Assembly (NCBI GenBank): GCA_002825465.1
Contig: PJER01000071.1
Span: 1-9,968, forward strand
DNA length: 9,968 bases
Direction of reading: 5' to 3'
Source of the DNA: Candidatus Thorarchaeota archaeon MP8T_1
GTDB taxonomy: Archaea; Asgardarchaeota; Thorarchaeia; Thorarchaeales; Thorarchaeaceae
Below, one piece after another: positions 1-6,475 of this stretch. Every line of letters starts with the position of its first letter. Positions within the stretch are counted from its first letter, which is position 1. Made by a program: the position numbers and the translations under genes. The notes beneath the pieces are model-generated. The model did no database searches. It was not told the origin of the DNA and saw only the letters and a program-made list of their open reading frames with translations.

Positions 1-1
1 G

Positions 2-346
2 TGGGAGCGTATCTCTGATGAGTTGCATCGAGAAGACGAGCTTATTGTAGTAGCTAACTACTGCCAACCGAAGTGGGATCGTATGCTCTCGCTCTATAAG
101 TCCATGTATCCTGATGAGTTCGAGATTTACTTTGAAGGAACAGAAAATGAGTGTGAGTACTTCAAAGAGGAGTCTATTATTGGCTGTCAGTTCGAGGAGC
201 GGTGGGACTGGTTTATCGAATGGTTACTTAGAAAGCATCATGACCTTTATGGTAATTTCTATATGGATGATTTCATCAAGCTTGCTAAGAAGATGGGGTT
301 TGTAGAAGGGAAAGAGCCTGAAGCAGTTCAACAATCGATGTTCTAA
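2..346 (+). CDS. Unrecognised hydrophilic protein, 5' end cut by window edge
   Basis: The frame is open from base 2 to the TAA at 344-346, giving 114 visible residues that begin W-E-R-I-S-D-E-L. No in-frame stop lies before the window edge. The only start-like codon near the left end is a TTG at 23 without a well-placed ribosome binding site, so the gene almost certainly starts upstream. The visible part is hydrophilic, rich in Glu, Asp, Trp, Tyr and Phe, and has no membrane segment or signal peptide. It contains the aromatic/acidic stretch ERWDWFIEWLLRKHHD, which could be an amphipathic helix. I do not recognise the family. It is followed after 12 bases by another small acidic gene on the same strand with its own AAAGGAG site, as expected for one operon. 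The coding call is firm; the function is unknown. Confidence 0.75.
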   Translation, partial: WERISDELHREDELIVVANYCQPKWDRMLSLYKSMYPDEFEIYFEGTENECEYFKEESIIGCQFEERWDWFIEWLLRKHHDLYGNFYMDDFIKLAKKMGFVEGKEPEAVQQSMF

Positions 347-358
347 AGGAGACATAAA

Positions 359-646
359 ATGGAAAACGAAAAGAAGGACTACCTAGTAAGAGTGCTCAAA
401 GGCACAAAGACCGTAGAAGAATTTCTCAACTTCTATGCTAAAGACTACTATCTTATTCAGATAGAAGTACATACTACTGGTGAGATTCTGATTATCATGG
501 GAAAGAAACACGAAGTACCAACCGCAGAGCTGCTTGCTGATGACTTCACGGCAAAGCTAGAAGATGAGTATTGGGAAAAAATGAAAGAGATAACTGGTCT
601 CGATGTTAATGATCCACTCTCCTCCGCGGGAGAAGAAGAGGAATGA
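359..646 (+). CDS. Small acidic protein of unknown function
   Basis: This 95-residue protein starts at an ATG preceded by a strong AAAGGAG site about 7 bases upstream, which fixes the start. The first 60 residues read like a small alpha/beta fold (YLVRVLKG, then TVEEFLNFYAKDYYLIQIEV, then EILIIMGKKH). The C-terminus is very acidic and ends in EEEE. There is no signal peptide or membrane helix. Its stop codon overlaps the start of the glycosyltransferase gene as ATGA (643-646), a classic sign of translational coupling, so the two proteins are probably made together. I do not recognise the family. A small phage-specific accessory protein is the most that can be said. Confidence 0.8.
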   Translation: MENEKKDYLVRVLKGTKTVEEFLNFYAKDYYLIQIEVHTTGEILIIMGKKHEVPTAELLADDFTAKLEDEYWEKMKEITGLDVNDPLSSAGEEEE

Positions 647-1764
647 AGATACTATACGTATACAGCGATAAACCAGCATGGAAATTCCCACCTGAACAAG
701 TTGAGTGGAACTGTGCCGAATGGCGATGCGCTATCTTTGAGAGAGCGTTCAATGACAGCAGCAACCATAAGGCGAGGATGGTCTACATTGGTGATTGGGC
801 AGATGGGAAAGCTGATGAAGACTGTGTATGGGCTGACCTGATAATACTCCAAAGAAACGTCTTTGGCTCTGCTATGATGAAGATGCTTGAGTGGAGAATA
901 AGAGGCAAGCCTGTAGCCATAGATGTCGATGATGCCTACCATTTGATGCCAAGACTCGTGAACGCATACTCCTGGTGGATTGAGGGGAAGTCGTTCACAA
1001 AGAGTGGCAGACCAGTCATAGTAAAAGAAAAGCCGTATGAACAACTCATACAGTCTGTGAAAGCATGTGATGGACTTACGACACCAAGCTATATCCTTGC
1101 TAATGATTGGCTGGAATGGACTGATAAGGTCTATCACGTTCCCAACTATCCAGACATAAAGATGTACCATTTTGAGGAACACATTCAAAGTGACACATTC
1201 TATATTGGATGGGGAGGTAGCCAGTCTCATCTTGAAAGCTGGAAAAAGAGCAACATAATTCCTGCGCTAAGGACTGTAGCTAAGGAGAATGATGATGTAA
1301 GAGTACTGATCGTTGGTGATAAAAGAGTCTACGATCTAGTCAACCTGAAGAAACATGCCGACTTCACTCCTTACGTCACTCATGACAAGTGGCACACCAT
1401 ACTGAAGCAATTCGATATTGGTCTTGTTGTCCTGGCACAGCAGTATGACAGGCGCAGATCATGGATAAAGGCAGTTGAGTACCTGCTCATGGGAATACCG
1501 TGGGTAGGTACTAACTATCCTATCTATGGTGGTCTTGAGAAGTATGGGATAACCGTAGAGAATACCTACAGGGAGTGGCACGATGGTCTTACTGAAGTAG
1601 TCCAGAACTACGGTAAATACAAAGAAAGAGCTGAAGAAGGGAAAGAATATATAATCAAACATCTTGATATTAGAAAGAACTTAGACAAGGTTATTGAGAG
1701 CTACCAGAGCATAATAGACAATTTCAATGAAGAATACAAAAATGAACATGAAATCCAGTCATAA
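643..1764 (+). CDS. Glycosyltransferase, GT-B fold, GT4-like
   Basis: This 373-residue protein begins MKILYVYSD, the first beta strand of the N-terminal Rossmann-like domain typical of GT-B glycosyltransferases. Around residue 94 it has the acidic turn DVDDAYH. The C-terminal donor-binding half starts at the IGWGGSQSHLESW block (188-200), followed by VRVLIVGD (219-226). The block DIGLVVLAQ...SWIKAVEYLLMGIPWVGTNYPIY (258-295) matches the GT4-type pattern K-x-x-E-x-x-x-x-G-x-P, with K276, E279, G284 and P286 placed as the nucleotide-sugar binding motif. Such enzymes move a sugar from an activated nucleotide-sugar donor to an acceptor in the cytosol. In phages the acceptor can be DNA, virion protein or host surface glycan; nothing here shows which. 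The start overlaps the previous stop as ATGA. There is no signal peptide. The fold is a confident call; donor and acceptor are unknown. Confidence 0.82.
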   Translation: MKILYVYSDKPAWKFPPEQVEWNCAEWRCAIFERAFNDSSNHKARMVYIGDWADGKADEDCVWADLIILQRNVFGSAMMKMLEWRIRGKPVAIDVDDAYHLMPRLVNAYSWWIEGKSFTKSGRPVIVKEKPYEQLIQSVKACDGLTTPSYILANDWLEWTDKVYHVPNYPDIKMYHFEEHIQSDTFYIGWGGSQSHLESWKKSNIIPALRTVAKENDDVRVLIVGDKRVYDLVNLKKHADFTPYVTHDKWHTILKQFDIGLVVLAQQYDRRRSWIKAVEYLLMGIPWVGTNYPIYGGLEKYGITVENTYREWHDGLTEVVQNYGKYKERAEEGKEYIIKHLDIRKNLDKVIESYQSIIDNFNEEYKNEHEIQS

Positions 1765-1779
1765 ACAACACATAGAAAG

Positions 1780-1806
1780 GCGTCGTCACGCTAATATGAC
1801 GGACGC
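1780..1806 (+). repeat. RNA hairpin between glycosyltransferase and HTH-like gene
   Basis: Bases 1780-1788 (GCGTCGTCA) pair with 1797-1806 (TGACGGACGC) around an 8-base loop. This gives nine pairs with one bulged G. The hairpin lies in the short gap between two genes and ends just before the TAAGGTGG ribosome-binding stretch (1807-1814) of the next gene. No U-run follows, so it is not a standard intrinsic terminator. A processing site or translation modulator is possible; chance is also possible. Confidence 0.35.
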
Positions 1807-1817
1807 TAAGGTGGCTT

Positions 1818-2111
1818 ATGGGAACTACAGGTCATTTGATACGGGATGCTCAATTTTCGGCTGTTTTCATATACAATCAGCTTTGCAGTTGGAAGGATAC
1901 AGCTGATGTTTTTGGTGTCCCGAAAGGGATATTGTATAACTTTATTTTCTATGATAGAGTACCAAGAGATGTAGAGAATAGAGTAGCACTAGGAATAGCA
2001 TGTAAGTGGTGTCATGGGAAGCACTTACCACAGAAATGCCAGAGAAGATATAAACCAATCAGCGATAGAACAAAGAGAGAATTGTTATGGAGTTTAGCGA
2101 ACAGAAAGTAA
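1818..2111 (+). CDS. Small HTH-like protein with zinc-knuckle-like tail
   Basis: This 97-residue basic protein starts at an ATG with AAGGTGG about 4-6 bases upstream. Residues about 24-48 (SWKDTADVFGVPKGILYNFIFYDRVPR) look like the helix-turn-helix of small phage proteins in which a tryptophan-led helix is followed by a G-V-P turn and a recognition helix. This suggests DNA binding or transcriptional control. Residues 62-74 read C-K-W-C-H-G-K-H-L-P-Q-K-C, a C-x2-C-x3-H-x4-C arrangement one residue short of the CCHC zinc-knuckle spacing, so metal binding is possible. The last 25 bases overlap the start of the downstream nuclease gene, implying co-translation. An overlapping 54-residue frame (1742-1906) may contribute an alternative N-terminus. 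The HTH assignment is by eye only and is modest in confidence. Confidence 0.65.
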   Translation: MGTTGHLIRDAQFSAVFIYNQLCSWKDTADVFGVPKGILYNFIFYDRVPRDVENRVALGIACKWCHGKHLPQKCQRRYKPISDRTKRELLWSLANRK

Positions 2112-2692
2112 TCGATAGGAAAGCAGTACTATCTCTAATGATAGAGCTTGCAAAAGAGCGTAGGCGAATACACCTGAACCACGAGAAAAGTTTTGTTATT
2201 GAAGAAACTCCAGAGGAACACATAGATAGAGAATATACTGGCATAGTTGGAGAATGGGACTTTCATAGAAAGACTGGTCTTCCAATAGACCTGTCACGTC
2301 GATTAGGCGGAGACGGAAAGGTCGATTTTATATGTCCAAAGATAGGTTTTATTGACGTAAAGACGTATAGGAAAGCAAAGAATATGCTCAGACCAGTAGG
2401 TGTAGAACATGCAGCTATCCTTGTGCTTGCTCAATTCTATGAAGAGATACCATGTGAGTTTCTTGGATGGGAGTTTGATTGTGTCATGCTCACATGTCCA
2501 ACAAGAAGATTTGTCGAGAATGGTCCTCTAAATCACTACAAACCAGCAGAGGAATTGAGGGATATGGACATCTTATTTCACAGAATAAACAAATACGGAG
2601 GTTTGTATAAAGCAAGATACAGTGATATTACTTACAGAATTGTTAATAGAAAAGTATGCAGGTATTCTTATGAGTATAATAGCGAGGCTTAG
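2087..2692 (+). CDS. PD-(D/E)XK-type nuclease-like protein
   Basis: This 201-residue protein carries a recognisable PD-(D/E)XK core. An acidic residue sits in GEWDFHRKTG (E56). The block GGDGKVDFICPKIGFIDVKTYRKAKNML (74-101) places D80 on one strand and the D90-V91-K92 triplet on the next, in the D-x(9)-D-x-K spacing of this nuclease fold. The third position uses Asp rather than the more usual Glu. Family members cut or process DNA as restriction, repair, resolvase or Cas4-like enzymes, and need a divalent metal bound by these acids. The N-terminal part is helical and charged. The start overlaps the HTH-like gene by 25 bases, and the TAG stop touches the ATG of the next gene, so it lies in a tightly coupled operon. 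The fold call is fairly good; the substrate is unknown. A phage recombination or DNA-processing role is inferred. Confidence 0.7.
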   Translation: MEFSEQKVIDRKAVLSLMIELAKERRRIHLNHEKSFVIEETPEEHIDREYTGIVGEWDFHRKTGLPIDLSRRLGGDGKVDFICPKIGFIDVKTYRKAKNMLRPVGVEHAAILVLAQFYEEIPCEFLGWEFDCVMLTCPTRRFVENGPLNHYKPAEELRDMDILFHRINKYGGLYKARYSDITYRIVNRKVCRYSYEYNSEA

Positions 2693-3421
2693 ATGAAATA
2701 CAACACACGCTTCAATCCTACCCCTACTGGACCGTTACACATCGGTCATCTTTACAATGCTTTAGTCAACTATACTGAAGCAAAGAAATCGGGTGGAGAG
2801 TTTTTTGTCAGGATAGACGACACCCAACCATATTGGAACAACAAACTTGGATTACAGGTAGTGAGTCAGCTGGTATCAGAGTACCGTGTTCAGCTGGGGA
2901 AGTTCATGGATGTATCTAACTGGCAAAGACAGTCATTGCTTCCTGATATTGACGAGATCATAAATGGTGAACCGTTCCTCCAGTTCATTCCAAAAGCGAA
3001 ATGGTTTCATGAACTCAATGTCGAGTGGATACCAGATCGTGACCTTGCAATGTATCCGTGTACCCCAATGCTAACTTTTGAGAAAGTATTATGGGACTTT
3101 GAGAGCCACGTGAACTGGCTTATCAGAGGAGAAGACCTTGCCACGGAAACATCACTATACGATTATTACACTCAGGTAATTGGCTTGCCACCAGTAAGAC
3201 ATACACTGATACCAAGGCTTAGAGCAGGGGACAAAAACAATCTACAGAACAGTATCATCTCAAAAACTAAGGGTGAGTATCTACTACAAGACCAGATAGA
3301 TCGCTACGGAGTAGACGAGATCGTTGAAATGCTGAAGATGTCATGTCTGATCAATACCAATGCTGACTTCACGGTAGACAATGTGAAATGCAATCCAATA
3401 ATCACTGGCTTTACCACCTAG
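2693..3421 (+). CDS. Minimal glutamyl-tRNA-synthetase-like class I enzyme
   Basis: The 242-residue product opens [16 protein letters not shown], the class I synthetase signature of GluRS/GlnRS/GluQ-RS, with an intact HIGH at 16-19 and the family Arg at position 6. RIDDTQ (40-45) matches the GluRS RIEDTD strand. [26 protein letters not shown] (141-166) matches the V-I-R-G-x-D block. IISKTKG (188-194) sits where KMSKS is expected. GluRS is normally near 470 residues and GluQ-RS near 300. This protein stops shortly after the KMSKS region, has no anticodon-binding domain, and is shortened between RIDDTQ and RGED, where GluQ-RS carries its zinc site. It should still bind ATP and glutamate. The acceptor could be a queuosine-type tRNA position, a non-tRNA molecule, or nothing if degenerate. 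Its stop lies 34 bases past the start of the permease gene. Family is confident; reaction is not. Confidence 0.82.
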   Translation: MKYNTRFNPTPTGPLHIGHLYNALVNYTEAKKSGGEFFVRIDDTQPYWNNKLGLQVVSQLVSEYRVQLGKFMDVSNWQRQSLLPDIDEIINGEPFLQFIPKAKWFHELNVEWIPDRDLAMYPCTPMLTFEKVLWDFESHVNWLIRGEDLATETSLYDYYTQVIGLPPVRHTLIPRLRAGDKNNLQNSIISKTKGEYLLQDQIDRYGVDEIVEMLKMSCLINTNADFTVDNVKCNPIITGFTT

Positions 3422-4350
3422 TAAGACAGCGAGAGATCGGGATATTATTATCAGTGATACTACTGGTGATACTATTCACTATGATAAACCCTGCTTTCCT
3501 GACCACGAACAATATCCAATCGGTATTGAGAGCCAGTGCCTTTACAGGTATAATGTCCGTAGGCGTTACATGGATACTCATAAGTGGATCAATCGACTTA
3601 AGCATCGGGTCAATCGCTGGTATGGCTGCTGTCATCGCAAGCTATCTAGTCGTAAAAACAGGTGTCCCCGTCATACCATCAATATTAGTGGGACTGTTAA
3701 GTGGTACGATCCTCGGTTGTACCAATTATTTTCTGGTATTCAAGATGAAGATACCAGCGTTCCTGGCGACAATAGGGACTCTCTTCATAGCTAAAGGAAT
3801 TGGGTTGTATATATCTGAAGGATTCTCAATCTATCCTATGCCTGACAGTGTGAAAGCTTTTGGCAAGGGAACACCATTGGGGGTATCATGGCACTTCTGG
3901 ATTTTTCTTGTACTGGTGATAGTCAGTGAGTTGATCTTGCTTTTCACCGTATATGGACTAGAAGTAAAGGCTACAGGAAGCGACAGAGAAATAGCAAGGA
4001 AGACGGAGGTAAATGTATCCAAGATAAGTCTATCAACATTCATCATCGTAGGAACATTATCAGCTCTATCAGGTATTCTGTTAATGATCAGACTGATTAC
4101 AGGATCACCAGACATAGGGCAAGGATGGGAACTGCAATCGATCACAGCATGTGCAATCGGAGGAGTGTCCCTGTTTGGCTACGAAGGTTCATTTATTGGA
4201 ATGTTCCTCGGCGTCATTGCGCTACAAATAATCCAGAGTGGACTCGTGGTCATCGGACTGTCACCCTACCTGAATACAATTATCGTAGGTGTGATATTGG
4301 TAGTAACAGCCATAATAGATTGGCAACGTCGAGTAAAGCTCGACTTATAG
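3388..4350 (+). CDS. Sugar ABC importer permease, RbsC/XylH family
   Basis: This 320-residue polytopic protein has about eight to ten hydrophobic segments. It shows the hallmarks of the ribose/xylose/galactose-type permease family (BPD_transp_2): [15 protein letters not shown] (65-79), [18 protein letters not shown] (121-138), the cytoplasmic ATPase-contact loop [19 protein letters not shown] (195-213), and [25 protein letters not shown] (252-276). Length and motif order are normal, so it looks intact. In this family the permease usually works as a dimer with a double-domain ATPase and a binding protein. The binding protein is encoded next, but no ATPase is in this window. The only usable start, ATG 3388, lies inside the synthetase-like gene and has no good ribosome binding site, so expression probably relies on coupling to upstream translation. 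Substrate is most likely a monosaccharide; AI-2 or another small polyol cannot be excluded. Confidence 0.9.
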   Translation: MQSNNHWLYHLVRQREIGILLSVILLVILFTMINPAFLTTNNIQSVLRASAFTGIMSVGVTWILISGSIDLSIGSIAGMAAVIASYLVVKTGVPVIPSILVGLLSGTILGCTNYFLVFKMKIPAFLATIGTLFIAKGIGLYISEGFSIYPMPDSVKAFGKGTPLGVSWHFWIFLVLVIVSELILLFTVYGLEVKATGSDREIARKTEVNVSKISLSTFIIVGTLSALSGILLMIRLITGSPDIGQGWELQSITACAIGGVSLFGYEGSFIGMFLGVIALQIIQSGLVVIGLSPYLNTIIVGVILVVTAIIDWQRRVKLDL

Positions 4351-4360
4351 GAGAAACGAA

Positions 4361-5404
4361 ATGAAGAAATTACTTTTGGTACTAGGACTTATGTTGATGA
4401 TTATTCTGTCTGCTTGCGCTCAATCAACACCTGAGCCAGCTCCTGTTGAAGAGGTAACATGCCCTGAATGTCCTGAAGTTGTAGAGGCAGTCAATCTCTT
4501 CAAGGAAGCACAGAACGGCAAACCCATTAGATTCATTCATGACAATGATGACCATCCAGTAGTCAGGATTATGACTGCGGGTTTCCTGGCAGCTTGTGAA
4601 GACTATGGTCTTGAATGTGTGAATAATGGTTGCGATGGTGCTTGTCTTGATGATGTTGTTTCCATGATGGAAACTGCTGTTGGTAACTCCGCAGGTGTGA
4701 TCACGCCGATTTATCAACCTGCACACTATCAGCCAGCAATGGACATTATTGCTTCTGGTATTCCAGTTATCAGCACTCACTTTCCTCAATATGAAGATAC
4801 CGTTCCTGGTCTGCTAGCTTTTTCCGCTCCTGACAACGTACAATATGCGCTTGCCGCGGGACACGAAATGGCTAAAGTCCTTGACTGCGAAGGTCCAGTA
4901 GGACTCACGCAATCTTCACTGAATGATGGCGAGAACGCAGTTGCCGAGAACTTCTCTAAGGCTTTACTAGAAGACTGCCCTGACATCGAGATACTTGAAA
5001 TGCAGGTGGAAGGCTTTGACCAAGCTGAAGCTATTCTTGTGGCATCCAGCGTCATCCAAGCTAACCCTGAAATCAAAGGCGCATTCTCCACTACTGGTAA
5101 TGGTCCGACCACTTGGGCTAAGGCAGCAGAAGAGAATGGCTTAGAGCCTGGACAGGTCAAGATCATTTCGATGGACTACTCACGGCAGAACCTAGACCTA
5201 GTAAAGTCTGGCGAGGTTTATATGCTGGTAGGACAGCCATTGTTCGAGGAGCATTACTTTGGTACTGTCCTGCTGTTGACGCATATCATGGGTGCTGTGT
5301 CTGATGTACCTTACGAGAACTTCTTGCCAGCTCCAATGATCACGATTGAAAACGTTGACAAGTATTATGCGATCAACGATTTAGCGGAGTCGGTTGGTCA
5401 GTAA
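4361..5404 (+). CDS. Sugar-binding lipoprotein of ABC importer, RbsB-like
   Basis: The 347-residue product starts at an ATG with AGGAGA six bases upstream. It has a lysine-led hydrophobic signal followed by the lipobox L16-S-A-C19, so it should be processed by signal peptidase II and lipid-anchored outside the cytoplasmic membrane. A Pro/Glu linker containing CPECPE (34-39) precedes a type I periplasmic-binding-protein fold (Peripla_BP_4 type): PIRFIHDNDDHPVVRIMTAGFLAACEDYGL (55-84), GVITPIYQPAHYQPAMDIIASGIPVISTH (112-140) and IKGAFSTTGNGPTTWAKAAEENG (238-260). D62 and D64 near the N-terminal strand and the TGNG loop are in ligand-site positions. It captures a solute, probably a sugar, and delivers it to the adjacent permease. 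It is cysteine-rich for the family (C79, C86, C91, C95, C176, C206), suggesting disulfides. The 10-base gap to the permease gene supports a shared transcript. Confidence 0.9.
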   Translation: MKKLLLVLGLMLMIILSACAQSTPEPAPVEEVTCPECPEVVEAVNLFKEAQNGKPIRFIHDNDDHPVVRIMTAGFLAACEDYGLECVNNGCDGACLDDVVSMMETAVGNSAGVITPIYQPAHYQPAMDIIASGIPVISTHFPQYEDTVPGLLAFSAPDNVQYALAAGHEMAKVLDCEGPVGLTQSSLNDGENAVAENFSKALLEDCPDIEILEMQVEGFDQAEAILVASSVIQANPEIKGAFSTTGNGPTTWAKAAEENGLEPGQVKIISMDYSRQNLDLVKSGEVYMLVGQPLFEEHYFGTVLLLTHIMGAVSDVPYENFLPAPMITIENVDKYYAINDLAESVGQ

Positions 5405-5415
5405 GGAGTAACACA

Positions 5416-6471
5416 ATGAGTTTCCTAAGAGGCGATGATTACATACTGATAATGGATAATCCCTATCCGTTTCCTGGCTACGAGAGCAAAGGAGACAGAT
5501 GTCTGAAGGCTGAAGACCTGAAGAAGATCAGTGATACTGGTGTAAAGACAGTAATACAGTATTTGAATTGGGATCAGCTTGAGCCAAGAATGGGAGAGTT
5601 TGACTGGAGCTTTCTGGACACCTATATCCAGAACGTTCATGATGCTGGTATGAAAGTTGTACTTGGGGTGCATACCATAACGTCACGCGGTCTTCCCCAC
5701 CAGTGGTACTTGGGTGAAATGCCAGAGTCGCTGGATAATCGCCCATTCTTTCCATTATCGATGTGGAATCCAGACGCTAATGCGTATGTGAGAAATCTTA
5801 TTCGCCTCTTAGGAAATCGCTACAAGGGGGATAGCTTTACAATGATGTACTGCGCCGAGACCTATGGAGAGAGCTTTATAAGCAGTGCTCCTCATATAGT
5901 TGCTTCCAACACTGATGCTTGTCTGTCTTTCAAGTCATTCAATGGAGACCTCAATCTACATTTGTCTGAGGACGAACTCAAGAAAACCAATCCAGACCCT
6001 AAGGTAGAGAGATGGCTGGAACGCAGTATAGTGGGGGAAGTAGCAGGAAGGAATCTCGTGATCGCAGAAGCTACAGGCTTCAATGAAATGTGGACTGCTG
6101 GTCACGAACAACTTGTCAGACAAGCTGCTGGAATGACTAGGTTCTTTCGTACCATTATAGAACTAACCAAGTCGGCATCAAGTGACATGATAGTCAATGG
6201 CATTCAATATACCTACTGGCAACATGGACAGAAATATTGGGATACTGTCAATAAAGACATTGACACGTATGGTATCAGATACTATGTCGGAGCTGAGTAC
6301 TGTCAAGGACTTATCGAGCATACCCCCATGCTCCTGCAAAGACCCAAGATAAAGGGTTTGCTGTGCTCTCCGCTAGGCATTCATACCACAATGACCAAGA
6401 TTGAGAACTGGATGTTAGATAACCTCAAGGCGTCACACAGGCAGATATGTGACGCCAGAGGGGTAGGCTAA
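5416..6471 (+). CDS. TIM-barrel glycoside-hydrolase-like protein (GH42-like)
   Basis: This 351-residue protein starts at an ATG with AAGGAG upstream. The region TVIQYLNWDQLEPRMGEFDWSFLDTYIQNVHDAGMKVVLGVHTITSRGLPHQWY (45-98) has the pattern of clan GH-A enzymes, especially the GH42 beta-galactosidase N-terminal strands (W-x-x-L-E-P-x-x-G-x-F-D-x-x-x-L-D, then G-x-K-V-x-L-G). E148 in MMYCAETYGES is placed as the acid/base on strand 4, but the usual Asn before it is Ala. E294 in YYVGAEYCQG could be the strand 7 nucleophile. There is no signal peptide, so it should act in the cytosol or be released at lysis. Being directly behind a sugar permease and binding protein, it may hydrolyse the imported glycoside; a phage-surface or glycan-trimming role is the alternative. 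Its final codons carry an inverted repeat at 6429-6456. Fold is fairly sure; activity is uncertain. Confidence 0.72.
   Translation: MSFLRGDDYILIMDNPYPFPGYESKGDRCLKAEDLKKISDTGVKTVIQYLNWDQLEPRMGEFDWSFLDTYIQNVHDAGMKVVLGVHTITSRGLPHQWYLGEMPESLDNRPFFPLSMWNPDANAYVRNLIRLLGNRYKGDSFTMMYCAETYGESFISSAPHIVASNTDACLSFKSFNGDLNLHLSEDELKKTNPDPKVERWLERSIVGEVAGRNLVIAEATGFNEMWTAGHEQLVRQAAGMTRFFRTIIELTKSASSDMIVNGIQYTYWQHGQKYWDTVNKDIDTYGIRYYVGAEYCQGLIEHTPMLLQRPKIKGLLCSPLGIHTTMTKIENWMLDNLKASHRQICDARGVG
6429..6456. terminator. Inverted repeat at convergent gene ends, possible bidirectional terminator
   Basis: GGCGTCACA (6429-6437) and TGTGACGCC (6448-6456) form a perfect 9-bp inverted repeat with a 10-base loop. It is inside the last codons of the glycosidase-like gene and about 20 bases beyond the stop of the minus-strand phosphoesterase. 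Position between two convergent runs suits a bidirectional transcript end. There is no clear U-run on either side, so intrinsic termination is not established. Confidence 0.4.
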
Positions 6472-6475
6472 CGTT

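Noticed and set aside
652..1230. 192-residue minus-strand frame opposite the glycosyltransferase
   Set aside because: It is antisense to a gene with clear GT-B motifs and has no ribosome binding site or recognisable domain.
6260..6290. TTGACA-like -35 inside the glycosidase-like gene on the plus strand
   Set aside because: No acceptable -10 follows at 16-18 bases (only three of six matches), and no gene starts downstream on that strand within the window.
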